Shown piece after piece: positions 18,681-29,216 of a stretch of DNA of 64,000 bases. The stretch's first letter is position 1; every line of letters begins with the position of its first letter. Position numbers and translations under genes: made by a program. Below the pieces are notes generated by a model, which saw only the letters and a list, made by a program, of their open reading frames with translations, ran no database searches and was not told where the DNA came from. Origin of the DNA: an uncultured Clostridia bacterium (GTDB taxonomy: Bacteria > Bacillota > Clostridia > TANB77 > CAG-508); the NCBI GenBank assembly GCA_934169775.1, contig CAKPOI010000004.1, positions 17,094 through 81,093 of the forward strand. Direction: 5' to 3'.

Positions 18681-21018
18681 GTTCATTACCTCCTTTGTTT
18701 AAGTTTAGTTCTTCTTCTGATAGTTGTGATAAAGCTATTTGTTTGTATGTTTCATTATTTTTTATTAGTTCTTCATGTGTTCCTTTTCCTACAACTTTTC
18801 CATCTTCTAGCACTATTATTTGATCTGCATTTAGTATTGTGTTTATTCTTTGTGCAACGATAATTACTGTTTTATTTTTTGTTTTTTTAGCAAGCTCTGC
18901 TCTTAATATACTGTCTGTTTTAAAATCTAGTGCTGAAAAACTATCATCAAATACTAATATTTCTGGGTCTATTGCTATTGCTCTTGCTATTGATAGCCTT
19001 TGTTTTTGACCTCCTGATACATTGCTTCCTCCTTGTGCTATTAGTTCTTTGTATTTTTCTGGTTTAGATTCTATAAATTCTGTTGCTTGTGCTATTTGTG
19101 CTGCTTCTATCATTCTTTCATCTGACATTTCTGGATTTCCATATTTGATATTTGATTCTATTGTTCCAGAAAATAGTATTCCTTTTTGTGGAACAAATCC
19201 TATTATTTTTCTTAAATCTTTATTAGCTATTTTTTTTATATCCACTCCATCTATTAATAAATTTCCAGATGTTATATCATAAAATCTTGGTATTAAATTT
19301 ACTATTGTTGATTTTCCGCTTCCTGTACTTCCTATAATTGCTGTTGTTTTTCCTGGCTCAGCTGTAAATGTTATATCACTTAATACTTCCTCATCACTGT
19401 CTGGATATCTAAATGATACATTTTTAAATTCTACTATTCCTTTTTTATTTTGATCTAATTTTTGTGGTTCATTACTGTCTTTTATTGCTTCATCAGTTTC
19501 TAATATTTCATTTATACGGTTTGCTGATACTGATGCTCTTGGTAACATTATTGATACCATTGATATCATTAAAAAGCTCATTACTATTTGCATTGTATAT
19601 TGGATAAATGCCATCATATTTCCAACTTGCATTGTTCCATTATCTATTCCATGTGCTCCAACCCATACTATTAATAAAGATATTCCATTCATTATTAGCA
19701 TTAATGTTGGCATCATAAAGCTCATTGCTCTATTTACAAATAAGTTTGTTTTGGTTAAGTCTGTATTTGCTTTGTCAAATCTATTTTCTTCTTTTTTCTC
19801 TGTATTAAATGCTCTTATTACTGGCAATCCTGTTAAAATTTCTCTTGCTACTAAGTTTAGTTTGTCTATTAATTGTTGTAATTTTTTAAATCTTGGCATT
19901 GCTATAATAAATAGTGTTCCAACTACAAATAGGATTGCTAAAATTGCTACACCTATAATCCATGCCATTGAATTATTACTTTGTCTTAATACTCTTAAAA
20001 AGCCTCCTATTCCTATAATTGGTGCATATACTAATACTCTAAATAAGATTGCTATTAATCCTTGAATTTGTTGGATATCATTTGTTGAACGTGTAATTAA
20101 TGATGCTGTACTGTACTCAGAAAATTCTTTGTTTGAAAAGCTTAATACTTTTTTGAATACTTTTTCTCTTAGAGTTTTTGCTAGTCTTGCTGCAACTCTT
20201 GCAGATAAGCACATTATTGAAATTGCTGATACCATTATTATAAATGATATTCCTAACATTTTTAGTCCTGCCATTATTATATATTGATTTTGTATTTTGT
20301 CTGTGTCCATTCCTATTGCTTTATATTCATTTTTTACTTCTTGTATTGCTGCTTGCTCTAAAATACTTTCTTGCATGTCATTAATTTTTTGATTTATATT
20401 TTCTAACATTTTGTCTAATTGTTCTTTTGGCATTTGTTTTATTATTTCAATTAAATTCATATTTTGCATTGCTTGTATTTGTTGTTCTTGCATTTTTTGT
20501 GCAGTTATGTTTTGTGTGCTAGTTGTGCTTTGTTCCATTTGATTTGTTTTTATTGCTTCTACCATTTGTTGTTTTAATTGTTCTGATGTTTCTTCGTTTT
20601 CTAACATACTTAATACCATTAATGGTTTTGCCATTATATTGTTTAATTCTTCTTGTTCATTTTTGTTTGTTTTTTTCTGTTTATATAATGCCTCATTTTC
20701 TAGTGCTGGATATTTTTTTACTAATTTTTCATATTCTTTATTGTCTAAATTTTCTTTTGACATTTCTTCATATGATGATAAGATTTTGTCATCATCTTCT
20801 GTAAAGATTAGTAAATTTTCTATTTCACTTTTTCTTATTACTTCTGGTGCAACATTTTCTATTCCTCCATTTTGGATTCCTATATTTACTATTTTTGATG
20901 TATAATCTGGTAGTGTTAAGTCTCCTGCTGCTTGAACTATTAATAATAGTACTATTGCTATTACAGATATCCATGATTCTTTTAAATTTTTTAATACTTT
21001 TAACATTTCTTTTTGCAT
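18673..21018 (-). CDS. ABC exporter half-transporter with degenerate ATP site and a large extracellular insertion
   Basis: A 781-residue protein. After membrane segment 1 (about 14-34), roughly 200 Gln/Met/Glu-rich residues (40-245) precede segment 2, an insertion absent from most exporters. The nucleotide-binding domain has Walker A GSTGSGKST, signature VSGGQKQRLS and Walker B ILVFDDSFSALD, where the catalytic Glu is Asp. That marks the degenerate site of heterodimeric exporters. The start is uncertain: AAGGAGGA is about 24 nt upstream of this ATG, with a hairpin and an 11-codon leader frame in between. The ATG at codon 5 overlaps the leader stop. Confidence 0.88.
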   Translation of the reverse strand: MQKEMLKVLKNLKESWISVIAIVLLLIVQAAGDLTLPDYTSKIVNIGIQNGGIENVAPEVIRKSEIENLLIFTEDDDKILSSYEEMSKENLDNKEYEKLVKKYPALENEALYKQKKTNKNEQEELNNIMAKPLMVLSMLENEETSEQLKQQMVEAIKTNQMEQSTTSTQNITAQKMQEQQIQAMQNMNLIEIIKQMPKEQLDKMLENINQKINDMQESILEQAAIQEVKNEYKAIGMDTDKIQNQYIIMAGLKMLGISFIIMVSAISIMCLSARVAARLAKTLREKVFKKVLSFSNKEFSEYSTASLITRSTNDIQQIQGLIAILFRVLVYAPIIGIGGFLRVLRQSNNSMAWIIGVAILAILFVVGTLFIIAMPRFKKLQQLIDKLNLVAREILTGLPVIRAFNTEKKEENRFDKANTDLTKTNLFVNRAMSFMMPTLMLIMNGISLLIVWVGAHGIDNGTMQVGNMMAFIQYTMQIVMSFLMISMVSIMLPRASVSANRINEILETDEAIKDSNEPQKLDQNKKGIVEFKNVSFRYPDSDEEVLSDITFTAEPGKTTAIIGSTGSGKSTIVNLIPRFYDITSGNLLIDGVDIKKIANKDLRKIIGFVPQKGILFSGTIESNIKYGNPEMSDERMIEAAQIAQATEFIESKPEKYKELIAQGGSNVSGGQKQRLSIARAIAIDPEILVFDDSFSALDFKTDSILRAELAKKTKNKTVIIVAQRINTILNADQIIVLEDGKVVGKGTHEELIKNNETYKQIALSQLSEEELNLNKGGNEHE

Positions 21019-21049
21019 GATTTTTTAGTAATCATACATTCCTCCTTCC

Positions 21050-21656
21050 TTATTTAATAATTCCGTATTTTAGATATTCTAGTTGTTTTAAGTAATTTTT
21101 TCTTGCTTCTTCTTTTGATTTATATTTGAATCTCATTACAATTGCTTTCGTTGTTATTGTAAATAAGATTTTTTCTACAATTTCAAATTCTTCTTTTGAA
21201 TTTATTTTTAACTTTGACGTGTCTATATATTCATAAAAGTCTTTTATTTTTTTTGGTTTTTCGTCTATAATTTTTTTGAAAATTTTGCTGTCCTCACTGG
21301 TTTTTAAATTTTCAAATATTTTTTTATAGAATTCCATGTCCTCATTTTTTATTAAATTAGTATCGACATAGTCATACATTGCTATAAATATTTTAAATAT
21401 GTCTCCTTTTGATTTTATGACGTTTTCTTCCATTTGTGCATTCATTTCTTTAAAATGAATATTTAAAATATATCCGCAATAAATCTTCTTTGCTGTTGAA
21501 ATATTGATAAAAACTTCCTCTTGCAATTTCTGCTTCTTCTACTATATTTTTTATTGATGTTTGTTCAAATGGTACTCTTTCAAATTCTTTTTTGGCTGCT
21601 TTTATTATTTTGTTTTTCTTTTCTTCTGGTAATTTTAAGAATGTTTCTTTGGGCAT
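21050..21656 (-). pseudogene. TetR/AcrR-family regulator, frameshifted
   Basis: The N-terminal frame (21656 down to 21450) encodes a full TetR helix-turn-helix: KIIKAAKKEF, SIKNIVEEAEIARGSFYQYF and SKEDLL, then stops. The ligand-binding part continues one base out of register (21526 down to 21050) and ends LEYLKYGIIK. The whole is 607 nt, one base more than a 201-residue gene. It may be a pseudogene, an assembly error or +1 frameshifting. It heads the ABC exporter operon and was presumably its autoregulated repressor; strong operators remain upstream. Confidence 0.75.
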
Positions 21657-21731
21657 TTTTTCACCACCTTTTGCTTATAGTTTGGTTAAATGTATTTATT
21701 ATTTTTTTACAAATAGTTTGAAGTCATAAAA

Positions 21732-21775
21732 TGACACCGTGTCATCATTATAAGTGACATGGTGTCATTTGTCAA
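21732..21775 (-). promoter_or_regulatory. Consensus promoter with two TetR-type palindromic operators
   Basis: TTGACA (21770-21775), a 17-bp spacer and TATAAT (21747-21752). TGACATGGTGTCA (21755-21767) fills the spacer and the perfect palindrome TGACACCGTGTCA (21732-21744) lies just downstream of the -10, 23 bp centre to centre. Confidence 0.88.
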
Positions 21776-21840
21776 TATGATTATTGTATCTTTTTTGTAA
21801 ATTTTTTGTGAACTATTTCTATAAATGATATCCTTTGCAT

Positions 21841-22530
21841 TTATAAAATTTCTAAAATTTCTTCTATTTTAGAGATAGTATAATATTTAATTTGCTTTGT
21901 ATTTTCTTTATCCTCTAACCTATAAAAAGAATTTTTTTTATTATTTCCACTTTCAGTTGGATTATAATAAATTGCCTGAAGTCCAGCAGTTAATGCTCCT
22001 TCTATGTCTCTTGCAAAGTTGTCTCCTATCATTATACATTCTTCTGATTTGTTTTCACCAATTGCTTGCATAAAAGCTTCTTTAAATGGCTTTCTTTTGG
22101 TTTTTTCTGCTGCATATACTTCTGTAAAATATTTTAAAATATTTGCTTTTTCTAATCTTTTGACTTGTTGGTTTTTAAACCAGTCTGTTAAACAAACCAT
22201 TTCGTATTTGTTTTTTAGTTCTCCAAGTGTTTTTATTGTTGCCATACTTATCTTTTCTGGTGCACATTCTCCCCATTTTTCTATAATTTTGTCAATAAAT
22301 TCTTTGGGATATGTTTTGTCTGTATATTTGTTTATAAAGTTTATCATGTTTTCTTTGTTAAATGAATAATATTCATTTTCGTATGCAGCCATAGCTTGTT
22401 TGATTTTGTTAAATTCCTCGTCTGAGCATTCTATTTTTAATTCTTTTAACACATCATATATTTTATTATAATATTCGTTCTTCCATGGTATTAGTGTATT
22501 ATCTATGTCAAATATTACTCTTTTTATCAT
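21841..22530 (-). CDS. HAD-superfamily hydrolase
   Basis: A 229-residue HAD phosphatase of the IA group. Motif I is FDIDNTL (nucleophile Asp8, acid Asp10), with an alpha-helical cap at about 20-85, the motif II region VCLTDWF, Lys in EKTKRKPF and motif IV IGDNFARDI. The substrate is unknown; YjjG/phosphoglycolate-phosphatase relatives act on nucleotides or sugar phosphates. GAGG precedes the ATG. It is 20 bp downstream of lexA and probably co-transcribed. Confidence 0.85.
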   Translation of the reverse strand: MIKRVIFDIDNTLIPWKNEYYNKIYDVLKELKIECSDEEFNKIKQAMAAYENEYYSFNKENMINFINKYTDKTYPKEFIDKIIEKWGECAPEKISMATIKTLGELKNKYEMVCLTDWFKNQQVKRLEKANILKYFTEVYAAEKTKRKPFKEAFMQAIGENKSEECIMIGDNFARDIEGALTAGLQAIYYNPTESGNNKKNSFYRLEDKENTKQIKYYTISKIEEILEIL

Positions 22531-22550
22531 CTTATTTCCTCACTAATTTT

Positions 22551-23201
22551 TTACATTTTTCTGAATACTCCTGCTACTTTTCCTAAAATTTCACATGTTG
22601 GTACTATTATTGGGTCCATTGTACTGTTTTCTGGTTGTAAACGGATATGGTCTTTTTCTTTGTAAAATGTTTTTACTGTTGCTTCATCTTCTATTAATGC
22701 TACTACAATTTCTCCATTATTGGCATTATTTTGTTTTTTTACTAATATGTAGTCTCCATCTAATATTCCTGCTTCTATCATGCTTTCTCCTCTAACTGTA
22801 AGCATAAAGCAGTCTGAATTTCCTACAAAGTCGATTGGAATTGGAAATGTATCTGTTACATTTTCTACTGCTAATATTGGCATTCCTGCTGTTATTTTTC
22901 CTACTACTGGTACTTCTACTAATTCTTTTTGTGTATAAAAGTCTTTGCTTGATGTTTTTTTGGTTTCTCCTGTACTTCCTTTTAATAATCTTAGTGTTCT
23001 TCCTTTTTTGTCTTTCTTTTTTATATATCCTTTTTTTTCTAGTCTTTCTAAGTATCCATGTACTGTTGCTGTTGAACTTAAGCCTACAGCTTGTCCTATT
23101 TCTCTTACTGATGGTGGATATCCATCTGTCATTATTTGTTTTTCAATAAATTTTAATATTGTTTTTTCTCTTTTATTTAATTCTTCTTTTTTTCTAGGCA
23201 T
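22551..23201 (-). CDS. lexA: SOS repressor LexA
   Basis: A 216-residue LexA: an N-terminal winged helix ([20 protein letters not shown]) and a C-terminal S24 peptidase domain with the Ala105-Gly106 cleavage site in ITAGMPI, Ser140 in GESM and Lys177 in ATVKTF. RecA filaments trigger self-cleavage and SOS induction. ATG 23201 with GGAG 8 nt upstream is preferred over GTG 23210. No classic GAAC-N4-GTTC box was seen; the promoter has CAAACAAA direct repeats instead. Confidence 0.95.
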   Translation of the reverse strand: MPRKKEELNKREKTILKFIEKQIMTDGYPPSVREIGQAVGLSSTATVHGYLERLEKKGYIKKKDKKGRTLRLLKGSTGETKKTSSKDFYTQKELVEVPVVGKITAGMPILAVENVTDTFPIPIDFVGNSDCFMLTVRGESMIEAGILDGDYILVKKQNNANNGEIVVALIEDEATVKTFYKEKDHIRLQPENSTMDPIIVPTCEILGKVAGVFRKM

Positions 23202-23229
23202 TTTCCCCACTCCATTCTCGTTTTTTCAC

Positions 23230-23258
23230 ATTGTATCATACAAACAAATAAATGTCAA
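23230..23258 (-). promoter_or_regulatory. SigA-type promoter of lexA
   Basis: TTGACA (23253-23258), a 17-bp spacer and TACAAT (23230-23235). CAAACAAA occurs at 23241-23248 and 23256-23263 on the plus strand, 15 bp apart, and could be a regulatory repeat. Confidence 0.75.
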
Positions 23259-23287
23259 ACAAAAGTTTTATTTTTTTATAAAAAATT

Positions 23288-23336
23288 AAAGAACCTTAAT
23301 TACTAAACTTTTGTTGTTTAATAATTAAGGTTCTTT
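23288..23336 (-). terminator. Rho-independent terminator of rny
   Basis: A perfect 15-bp stem AAAGAACCTTAATTA (23288-23302) / TAATTAAGGTTCTTT (23322-23336) lies immediately after the rny stop, between rny and the lexA promoter. Confidence 0.85.
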
Positions 23337-23337
23337 T

Positions 23338-24879
23338 TTATTTTGCGTAATCTACTACTCTTGTTTCTCTTATTACATTTACTTTTATTTGACCTGGATA
23401 GTCCATTTCATTTTCAACTCTTTTTGATACTTCTCTTGCTAATACTGTCATTTGGTCATCAGATACTTTTTCTGGTTTTACTATAATACGTACTTCTCTT
23501 CCTGCTTGTATTGCAAATGATTTTTCAACTCCGTTGAATGAATCTGCTATCTCTTCTAAGTTTTGTAGTCTCTTGATATATGCTTCTAGTGTTTCTCTTC
23601 TTGCTCCTGGTCTTGAAGCTGAAATTGCATCTGCTGCTTGAATTAATACTGCTTCTAATGTTTGTGGTTCTACATCTTCATGATGTGCTTCCACAGCATT
23701 TATTACTAATGGATTTTCTTTGTATTTTTTTAGTATTTCTACTCCGATTTCTACATGTGTTCCTTCCATATCGTGATCTAATGCTTTTCCTATATCATGT
23801 AATAATCCTGCCCTTCTAGCTAATTTGGCATCTAACCCCAATTCTTCTGCCATGATTCTTGCTAAATTTGAAACTTCTATAGAATGGTTTAATACATTTT
23901 GTCCGTAACTTGTCCTATATTTTAGTTTTCCTATTAGTTTTACAAGGTCTGGATGTAATCCTATAACTCCTGTTTCTAATACTGCTCTTTCTCCTTCTGA
24001 TTTTATAGTTTCTTCTAGCTCTTGTTTTGCTTTTTCTACAGTTTCTTCAATTTTTGCAGGATGTATTCTTCCATCATCTATTAATTTTTCTAATGCTATT
24101 TTTGCAACTTCTCTTCTTAATGGGTCAAATCCTGATAATACTACTGCTTCTGGTGTATCATCAATGATCAAGTCAACTCCTGTTAATGTTTCTAATGCTT
24201 TTATGTTTCTTCCTTCTCTACCAATAATTCTTCCCTTCATGTCGTCACTTGGTAGTGCTACTATTGATACTGTTGTTTCTTGAGAGTGATCTGCTGCACA
24301 TTTTTGAATTGCATATGTTAATACTTCTTTAGCATTTTTCATTGATTCTTCCTTTGCTGTTCTAGCAGCCGTTCTGATAATTTCTGCTTTTTCTGAAGCA
24401 ACCTCTTTGTCTACTTCTGATAAGAGCTTTTCTTTTGCTTGCTCTTTTGTTAATGATGCTATTTGTTGTAGTTTTACTATTTCATCATCATACATTTTTT
24501 GAATTTCTTCTTTTTGGTCTTCTAATTCCTTTATGTGTCTTTCTACTTCTTGTTCTTTTTTCTCAAAGTTATCTGAACGTCTATCAAGATTCTCCTCTCT
24601 TTGAATTAATCTTGACTCTTGTCTTTGTACTTCGCCTCTTCTTTCTTTAATCTCTTGATCTAATTCTTTTCTGCTTGCCATTATTTCTTCTTTGGCTTTA
24701 ATTATTTCTTCTTTTTTTAAGTTTTCTGCTTCTATTTTTGCCATATCAATAATTCTTTTAGCTTCTTCTTCAGCATTTCCTACTTTAGATTCTGCAATCT
24801 TTTTGCGATATATTACCCCTATTATCGCTCCAATTACAAGTGAGATTAAGACAGCGGCTACTATGACTCCAATGTTCAT
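23338..24879 (-). CDS. rny: Ribonuclease Y
   Basis: The 513-residue endoribonuclease starts bulk mRNA decay in Firmicutes. A membrane anchor spans residues 4-23, followed by a long Glu/Lys/Arg coiled coil (about 30-200), a KH domain ([15 protein letters not shown], about 215-229) and an HD domain with [12 protein letters not shown] and EAHHEDVEP. Length and order match the family. AGAGG precedes the ATG. It is monocistronic, with its own promoter and terminator. Confidence 0.96.
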   Translation of the reverse strand: MNIGVIVAAVLISLVIGAIIGVIYRKKIAESKVGNAEEEAKRIIDMAKIEAENLKKEEIIKAKEEIMASRKELDQEIKERRGEVQRQESRLIQREENLDRRSDNFEKKEQEVERHIKELEDQKEEIQKMYDDEIVKLQQIASLTKEQAKEKLLSEVDKEVASEKAEIIRTAARTAKEESMKNAKEVLTYAIQKCAADHSQETTVSIVALPSDDMKGRIIGREGRNIKALETLTGVDLIIDDTPEAVVLSGFDPLRREVAKIALEKLIDDGRIHPAKIEETVEKAKQELEETIKSEGERAVLETGVIGLHPDLVKLIGKLKYRTSYGQNVLNHSIEVSNLARIMAEELGLDAKLARRAGLLHDIGKALDHDMEGTHVEIGVEILKKYKENPLVINAVEAHHEDVEPQTLEAVLIQAADAISASRPGARRETLEAYIKRLQNLEEIADSFNGVEKSFAIQAGREVRIIVKPEKVSDDQMTVLAREVSKRVENEMDYPGQIKVNVIRETRVVDYAK

Positions 24880-24967
24880 AAGTATACACCTCTTTCTTAT
24901 TTAATTTTCAATGTACGAATAAAATATATATATTTACTTTTTAGATATATTTTTTCTTACCTCTTAT

Positions 24968-24996
24968 ATTTTACATTTATTCTTTCTAACTGTCAA
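24968..24996 (-). promoter_or_regulatory. SigA-type promoter of rny
   Basis: TTGACA (24991-24996), a 17-bp spacer and TAAAAT (24968-24973). It is divergent from the promoter at 25030-25058. Confidence 0.75.
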
Positions 24997-25029
24997 TACT
25001 TTTGTACGAACTCTATAAAAAAACTTTTC

Positions 25030-25058
25030 TTGACTTTATGACAACTTAGTGTTATTAT
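25030..25058 (+). promoter_or_regulatory. SigA-type promoter of the small membrane protein gene
   Basis: TTGACT (25030-25035), a 17-bp spacer and TATTAT (25053-25058), 37 bp upstream of the chosen ATG. Confidence 0.65.
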
Positions 25059-25095
25059 ATGTATATACAAACAATATGCTATGGAGGTATTTTTA

Positions 25096-25449
25096 ATGAA
25101 GAAAGAAAGTTTAGCAGCACTAATTTTTCGGATAATCATTACTGTTATGATGATTGAAATTTTTAATTTTCTAGAAGTTCCTTTAAATCCTGATAACTGT
25201 CAATGCTATCAGGCTGTGCTAATTTATTTAGCTCTAAATGGACTTCTTGGTACTATTAAATATGGTATTAATTTGAATTGCTTACCAGATTTTTTATCCG
25301 CATTGTTTGATATTATTTCTGCACTCATTATAGCTTTGGTTGCAATGAATAATTACCATTGTATTAGTGCAATGGTAATTGCTGTCTTTACAATTTCTTT
25401 TGACTTAATGAGGATTAGACATTTTGCCTCATGTCACCTGCCTGAGTAA
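25096..25449 (+). CDS. Small integral membrane protein of unknown function
   Basis: A 117-residue protein with three to four hydrophobic segments (about 5-25, 38-55, 65-85, 90-105) and a short Cys/His-containing tail (RHFASCHLPE). I recognise no family. The ATG at 25096 sits 8 nt after GGAGG; the in-frame ATG at 25081 precedes that site. It has its own promoter, and its stop codon is inside the terminator stem, so it is a stand-alone transcript divergent from rny. Confidence 0.65.
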   Translation: MKKESLAALIFRIIITVMMIEIFNFLEVPLNPDNCQCYQAVLIYLALNGLLGTIKYGINLNCLPDFLSALFDIISALIIALVAMNNYHCISAMVIAVFTISFDLMRIRHFASCHLPE

Positions 25450-25467
25450 TTCGGGTAGGTGTTTTTT
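25435..25467 (+). terminator. Rho-independent terminator overlapping the stop codon
   Basis: The stem CACCTGCCTGA / TCGGGTAGGTG has G-U pairs and is followed by TTTTTT. It includes the TAA of the preceding gene. Confidence 0.8.
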
Positions 25468-25486
25468 GTACTCAGGACAGATGAAT

Positions 25487-25550
25487 GCTTTAGGGACGGA
25501 GGAAAAAACACTGCACAAGGTAGTGTTTTTTCCTCCGTCCCCAAAGTAGT
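25487..25550. repeat. GGGACGGAGG palindromic repeat (copy B), terminator-like
   Basis: Arms GCTTTAGGGACGGAGGAAAA... (25487-25512) and its complement (25522-25547) are near perfect over about 26 bp. It lies between the small membrane gene and ileS, which converge. Confidence 0.8.
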
Positions 25551-25565
25551 GTTTTTTAGGAATTT

Positions 25566-28500
25566 CTAAAGCACTTCTAAACAAATTTTTAAGTTTTCAC
25601 CATTTATATTTGTATCAGTATATTCTTTATTAGGTTCATTATATATAATATTATCTGCTAATGTGTCATGTTTAATGTTTGCTTCAAATTTTTTGATTAC
25701 TTCTTCTAGTTTTTCATTTTCTGATACATATAGGTTGATTCTATCTAAAACTTCAAATCCACTGTCTTTTCTCATGTTTTGAACTTTTGACAAAATTTCT
25801 CTTACATATCCTTCTTCTTTTAGCTCTGGAGTTATGTGTGTATCTAATACAACACCCATTTCTCCTTCTCCACTAAATGCAAATCCTTCTTTTCCATGCA
25901 TTGTTATCAATAAATTGTTTGCATCTAGACCTATTTCAGTTCCGTCTATTTCTATATATTCAACTTTTCCTGCTTTTACTGTTGTTGCTAATTCCATTTG
26001 ATTTTTCTTTGCTATTTCTTCTTTAATTTTTGGAATTAACTTTCCGTATTCTTTTCCTAAAACTGGTAAGTTTGGCTTGATTTCAAAGTTTACATAGTCT
26101 GACATTTCTGCACCTAGTTCTATTTTCTTTACATTCAATTCTTCTTTTACTATATGTGCATAATATTCTGGTAATGTATCTACTGATATTAGCATTTCTG
26201 ATAGTGGTTGTCTGTTTTTGATATTTGCTGCATTTCTTGCACTTCTTCCTAGTTTTACTATTTTATATGCTAAATCCATTTCTTTTTCTAGTTTTTTGTC
26301 AATTGCTGATTCTTCTACTTCTGGCCATAAACATAAGTGTACACTTTCTGGAGCTATTTTGTCTAATCCTACTACTAGATTTTGATATATTTCTTCTGCC
26401 ATAAATGGTACAAATGGTGCTATTACTTTGCTTAGATTTGTTAGTACTTTATATAGTGTTACATATGCTCCTATTTTTTCGTCATTTAATTCTTGTGCCC
26501 AGAATCTTTCTCTGTTTCTACGTACATACCAGTTTGATAATGTGTCTGTAAATTCTTCTATTTGTAAGGCTGCTGCTGTTATGTTATATTCGTTTAATTT
26601 GTCGTCTACTTCTTTTATTAATGTGTTTAATTTTGAAATTATCCATTTATCCATTATATTTGTTATTTTGTAATCTGCATATTCTAATGGATTGAATTTA
26701 TCTATTTCTGCATATAATACATAGAATGAGTATACATTCCATAATGTGCTTAAAAATCCTCTTTGTGTTTCTTGTACATTGTTTATTCCTAGTCTTGTTG
26801 GTAGCCATGGTGCACTTACTGTGTAGAAATGCCATCTTGTAGCATCTGCTCCCACTGTGTCTAGTAGTGTCATTGGGTCTACACCATTTCCTTTTGATTT
26901 TGACATTTTTTGTCCATGTTCGTCTAATACATGTCCTAATACTATACAGTTTTCAAATGGTGTTCTTCCAAATAATGCTGTTCCTATTGCTGTAAGTGTA
27001 TAGAACCATCCTCTTGTTTGGTCTACTGCTTCTGATATAAATCCTGCTGGGAAATTGTTGTCAAACATTTCTTTATTTTCAAATGGGTAGTGCCATTGTG
27101 CAAAAGGCATTGAACCTGAGTCAAACCAGCAGTCTATTACTTCTTTTGCTCTTTTCATTTTTTTACCACATTTTGGACATTTTAGATATACATTGTCTAT
27201 ATATGGTTTGTGTAATTCTATATCTTCTGGGCAGTCTATCGCTTTTTCTTTTAATTCGTCTATACTTCCTATACATTCTTGATGTCCACATTCTTCATCT
27301 TCACATGTCCATACTGGCAATGGTGTTCCCCAATATCTATCTCTTGAAATTCCCCAATCTATTACATTTTCCAAGAATTTTCCGAATCTTCCTGTTCTTA
27401 TTGTGTCTGGATACCAATTTACTTTGTTGTTATTTGCTACTAATTCGTCACGAAGCTTGCTCATTGCAACAAACCAACTTTCTTTTGGATAATATAATAA
27501 TGGTGTATCACATCTCCAGCAATGTGGATATGAGTGCATGTGTTTTTCTTTGCTAAATAGTTTGTTTTCGTTTGCTAACCATTTGCATATATCTTCATTG
27601 CAGTCACGTACAAATTTTCCTGCCCATGGTTCTACTTCTGGTACAAATTTTCCTGATTTATCTACTAAATTTACAAATGCTATTCCATTTTGTTTTGCAA
27701 CTAAGCTGTCATCTTCTCCATATGCTGGTGCTATATGTACTATTCCTGTTCCGTCTGTTAATGTTACATAATCTCCATGAATCACTTCAAATGCTTTTCC
27801 TTCTACTTTTGCAAAAGGCATTAATTGCTCATATTTTGTTCCTAGCAAATCTTCACCTTTAAATTCTTTTATCACTTCATATTTTTTGTCTTTTAATATT
27901 GTTGGTATTAAGTCTTTTGCTAATATATATGTTTCTGTTTTGCTTTCTTCTTCATTTTTACTTACATCTACTTTTACTTCTGCATACATGTATGATTTGT
28001 TTACACATAATGCTAAGTTTGATGGTAATGTCCATGGTGTTGTTGTCCATGCTAATATATATGTATTTTCTGGTATTTCTTCCCCAGCTATTTTTTGTCC
28101 TTCTTTTACTTTGAATTTTGCTATACATGTTAGATCTTTTACATCTTTGTATCCTTGTGCTACTTCGTGTGATGATAATGCTGTTCCACATCTTGGGCAA
28201 TATGGCATTACTTTGTGTCCTTCATATAATAAGCCTTTTTCCCACATTTGCTTTAATGCCCACCATACTGATTCTATATAATCATTATGATATGTTACAT
28301 ATGGATTTTCCATGTCTACCCAATATCCTACTTTGTTTGTCATTTCTTCCCACATGTGTACATATGTGAATACACTTTCTTTGCATTGCTTTACGAATTT
28401 TTCTACTCCATATTCTTCTATTTGTTCTTTTCCTGATATTCCTAGTTTCTTTTCTATTTCTAGTTCTACTGGTAATCCATGTGTATCCCATCCTGCTTTA

Positions 28501-28742
28501 CGGATTACTTTGTATCCTTTCATTACTTTGTATCTTGGGATTATGTCTTTCATTACTCTTGTTTCGATATGTCCTACGTGTGGCTTTCCATTTGCTGTTG
28601 GTGGCCCATCATAAAATGTGAAATATCTTTTTCCTTCGTTCATGTTGAAGTTTTTGTGAATTATGTCTTTTTCTTTCCATAATTCTGCTACATCCCTTTC
28701 CATTCCTACAAATCCGTTTTTTAATTCTACTTTTTTATACAT
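25566..28742 (-). CDS. ileS: Isoleucyl-tRNA synthetase, type 2 (eukaryote-like)
   Basis: A 1058-residue class I synthetase charging tRNA-Ile. The HIGH-type motif is NGKPHVGH, the KMSKS loop is KMSKSKGNG, and editing-domain blocks such as TTPWTLPSN are present. [18 protein letters not shown] marks the type 2 form, related to eukaryotic enzymes and generally less sensitive to mupirocin. The ATG at 28742 follows GGGGG by 7 nt; the frame extends to 28796. Expression is set by the T-box leader upstream. Confidence 0.95.
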   Translation of the reverse strand: MYKKVELKNGFVGMERDVAELWKEKDIIHKNFNMNEGKRYFTFYDGPPTANGKPHVGHIETRVMKDIIPRYKVMKGYKVIRKAGWDTHGLPVELEIEKKLGISGKEQIEEYGVEKFVKQCKESVFTYVHMWEEMTNKVGYWVDMENPYVTYHNDYIESVWWALKQMWEKGLLYEGHKVMPYCPRCGTALSSHEVAQGYKDVKDLTCIAKFKVKEGQKIAGEEIPENTYILAWTTTPWTLPSNLALCVNKSYMYAEVKVDVSKNEEESKTETYILAKDLIPTILKDKKYEVIKEFKGEDLLGTKYEQLMPFAKVEGKAFEVIHGDYVTLTDGTGIVHIAPAYGEDDSLVAKQNGIAFVNLVDKSGKFVPEVEPWAGKFVRDCNEDICKWLANENKLFSKEKHMHSYPHCWRCDTPLLYYPKESWFVAMSKLRDELVANNNKVNWYPDTIRTGRFGKFLENVIDWGISRDRYWGTPLPVWTCEDEECGHQECIGSIDELKEKAIDCPEDIELHKPYIDNVYLKCPKCGKKMKRAKEVIDCWFDSGSMPFAQWHYPFENKEMFDNNFPAGFISEAVDQTRGWFYTLTAIGTALFGRTPFENCIVLGHVLDEHGQKMSKSKGNGVDPMTLLDTVGADATRWHFYTVSAPWLPTRLGINNVQETQRGFLSTLWNVYSFYVLYAEIDKFNPLEYADYKITNIMDKWIISKLNTLIKEVDDKLNEYNITAAALQIEEFTDTLSNWYVRRNRERFWAQELNDEKIGAYVTLYKVLTNLSKVIAPFVPFMAEEIYQNLVVGLDKIAPESVHLCLWPEVEESAIDKKLEKEMDLAYKIVKLGRSARNAANIKNRQPLSEMLISVDTLPEYYAHIVKEELNVKKIELGAEMSDYVNFEIKPNLPVLGKEYGKLIPKIKEEIAKKNQMELATTVKAGKVEYIEIDGTEIGLDANNLLITMHGKEGFAFSGEGEMGVVLDTHITPELKEEGYVREILSKVQNMRKDSGFEVLDRINLYVSENEKLEEVIKKFEANIKHDTLADNIIYNEPNKEYTDTNINGENLKICLEVL

Positions 28743-28844
28743 AGAAATTCCCCCTTTTTCTTGTACTTTTACTTTTTTTTGATATCTTTTGCTCATACCT
28801 TTGCTTGTTCTAAAATTTGTTTTTACAAATTTTTTAGTTGTTTT

Positions 28845-28939
28845 ATATTATAGGAAGTTTGGATAACTTTCTTTTGAAAATAAAATATTTTCACTTTATA
28901 TTGCGAAACTAAAAAGTTTCATATTGTTTCCTATAATAT
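28845..28939. repeat. 95-bp element with 12-bp terminal inverted repeats in the ileS leader
   Basis: Ends ATATTATAGGAA (28845-28856) and its perfect complement (28928-28939). The segment 28863-28904 matches 32098-32139 at 39 of 42 positions. It is transcribed between the T-box terminator and ileS. Confidence 0.65.
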
Positions 28940-28942
28940 GAC

Positions 28943-29216
28943 AAAAAAGCTATTGCATCCATATAGGACGAAATAGCTTTACTTCCGCGGTACCACCTAA
29001 TTTAATAATCTATCTTTTTGTTGATTATTCTCTCTTTGTTCTTTAACGCAGATTTACGTCTTTACTTATTTTCTTTTGATTTCAGTAAAGAAACATAAGG
29101 TGATAACATGTTATTTTTACTTACCAAATTTTCAGCTTCCTTTGGCTCTCTTTTAGATATTACATAATATGTGTTGTCCTTATTGTGTTTTTTCTTATTT
29201 TTCTTTTAATGGTAAC
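28943..29216 (-). ncRNA. T-box leader of ileS
   Basis: The T-box sequence GGTGGTACCGCGG is at 28985-28997 (minus strand), followed by a terminator with stem AAAGCTATT...AATAGCTTT and U-run at 28943-28980. The upstream part contains an AGAGAG block and a GAAGCTGAAA region as in stem I. A plausible Ile specifier, ATC, lies at 29102-29104. Uncharged tRNA-Ile would stabilise the antiterminator and switch ileS on. Confidence 0.93.

Noticed and set aside
21050..21526. Stand-alone gene for the TetR C-terminal half
   Set aside because: Its upstream codons overlap the HTH frame, there is no ribosome binding site, and the content continues the TetR fold.
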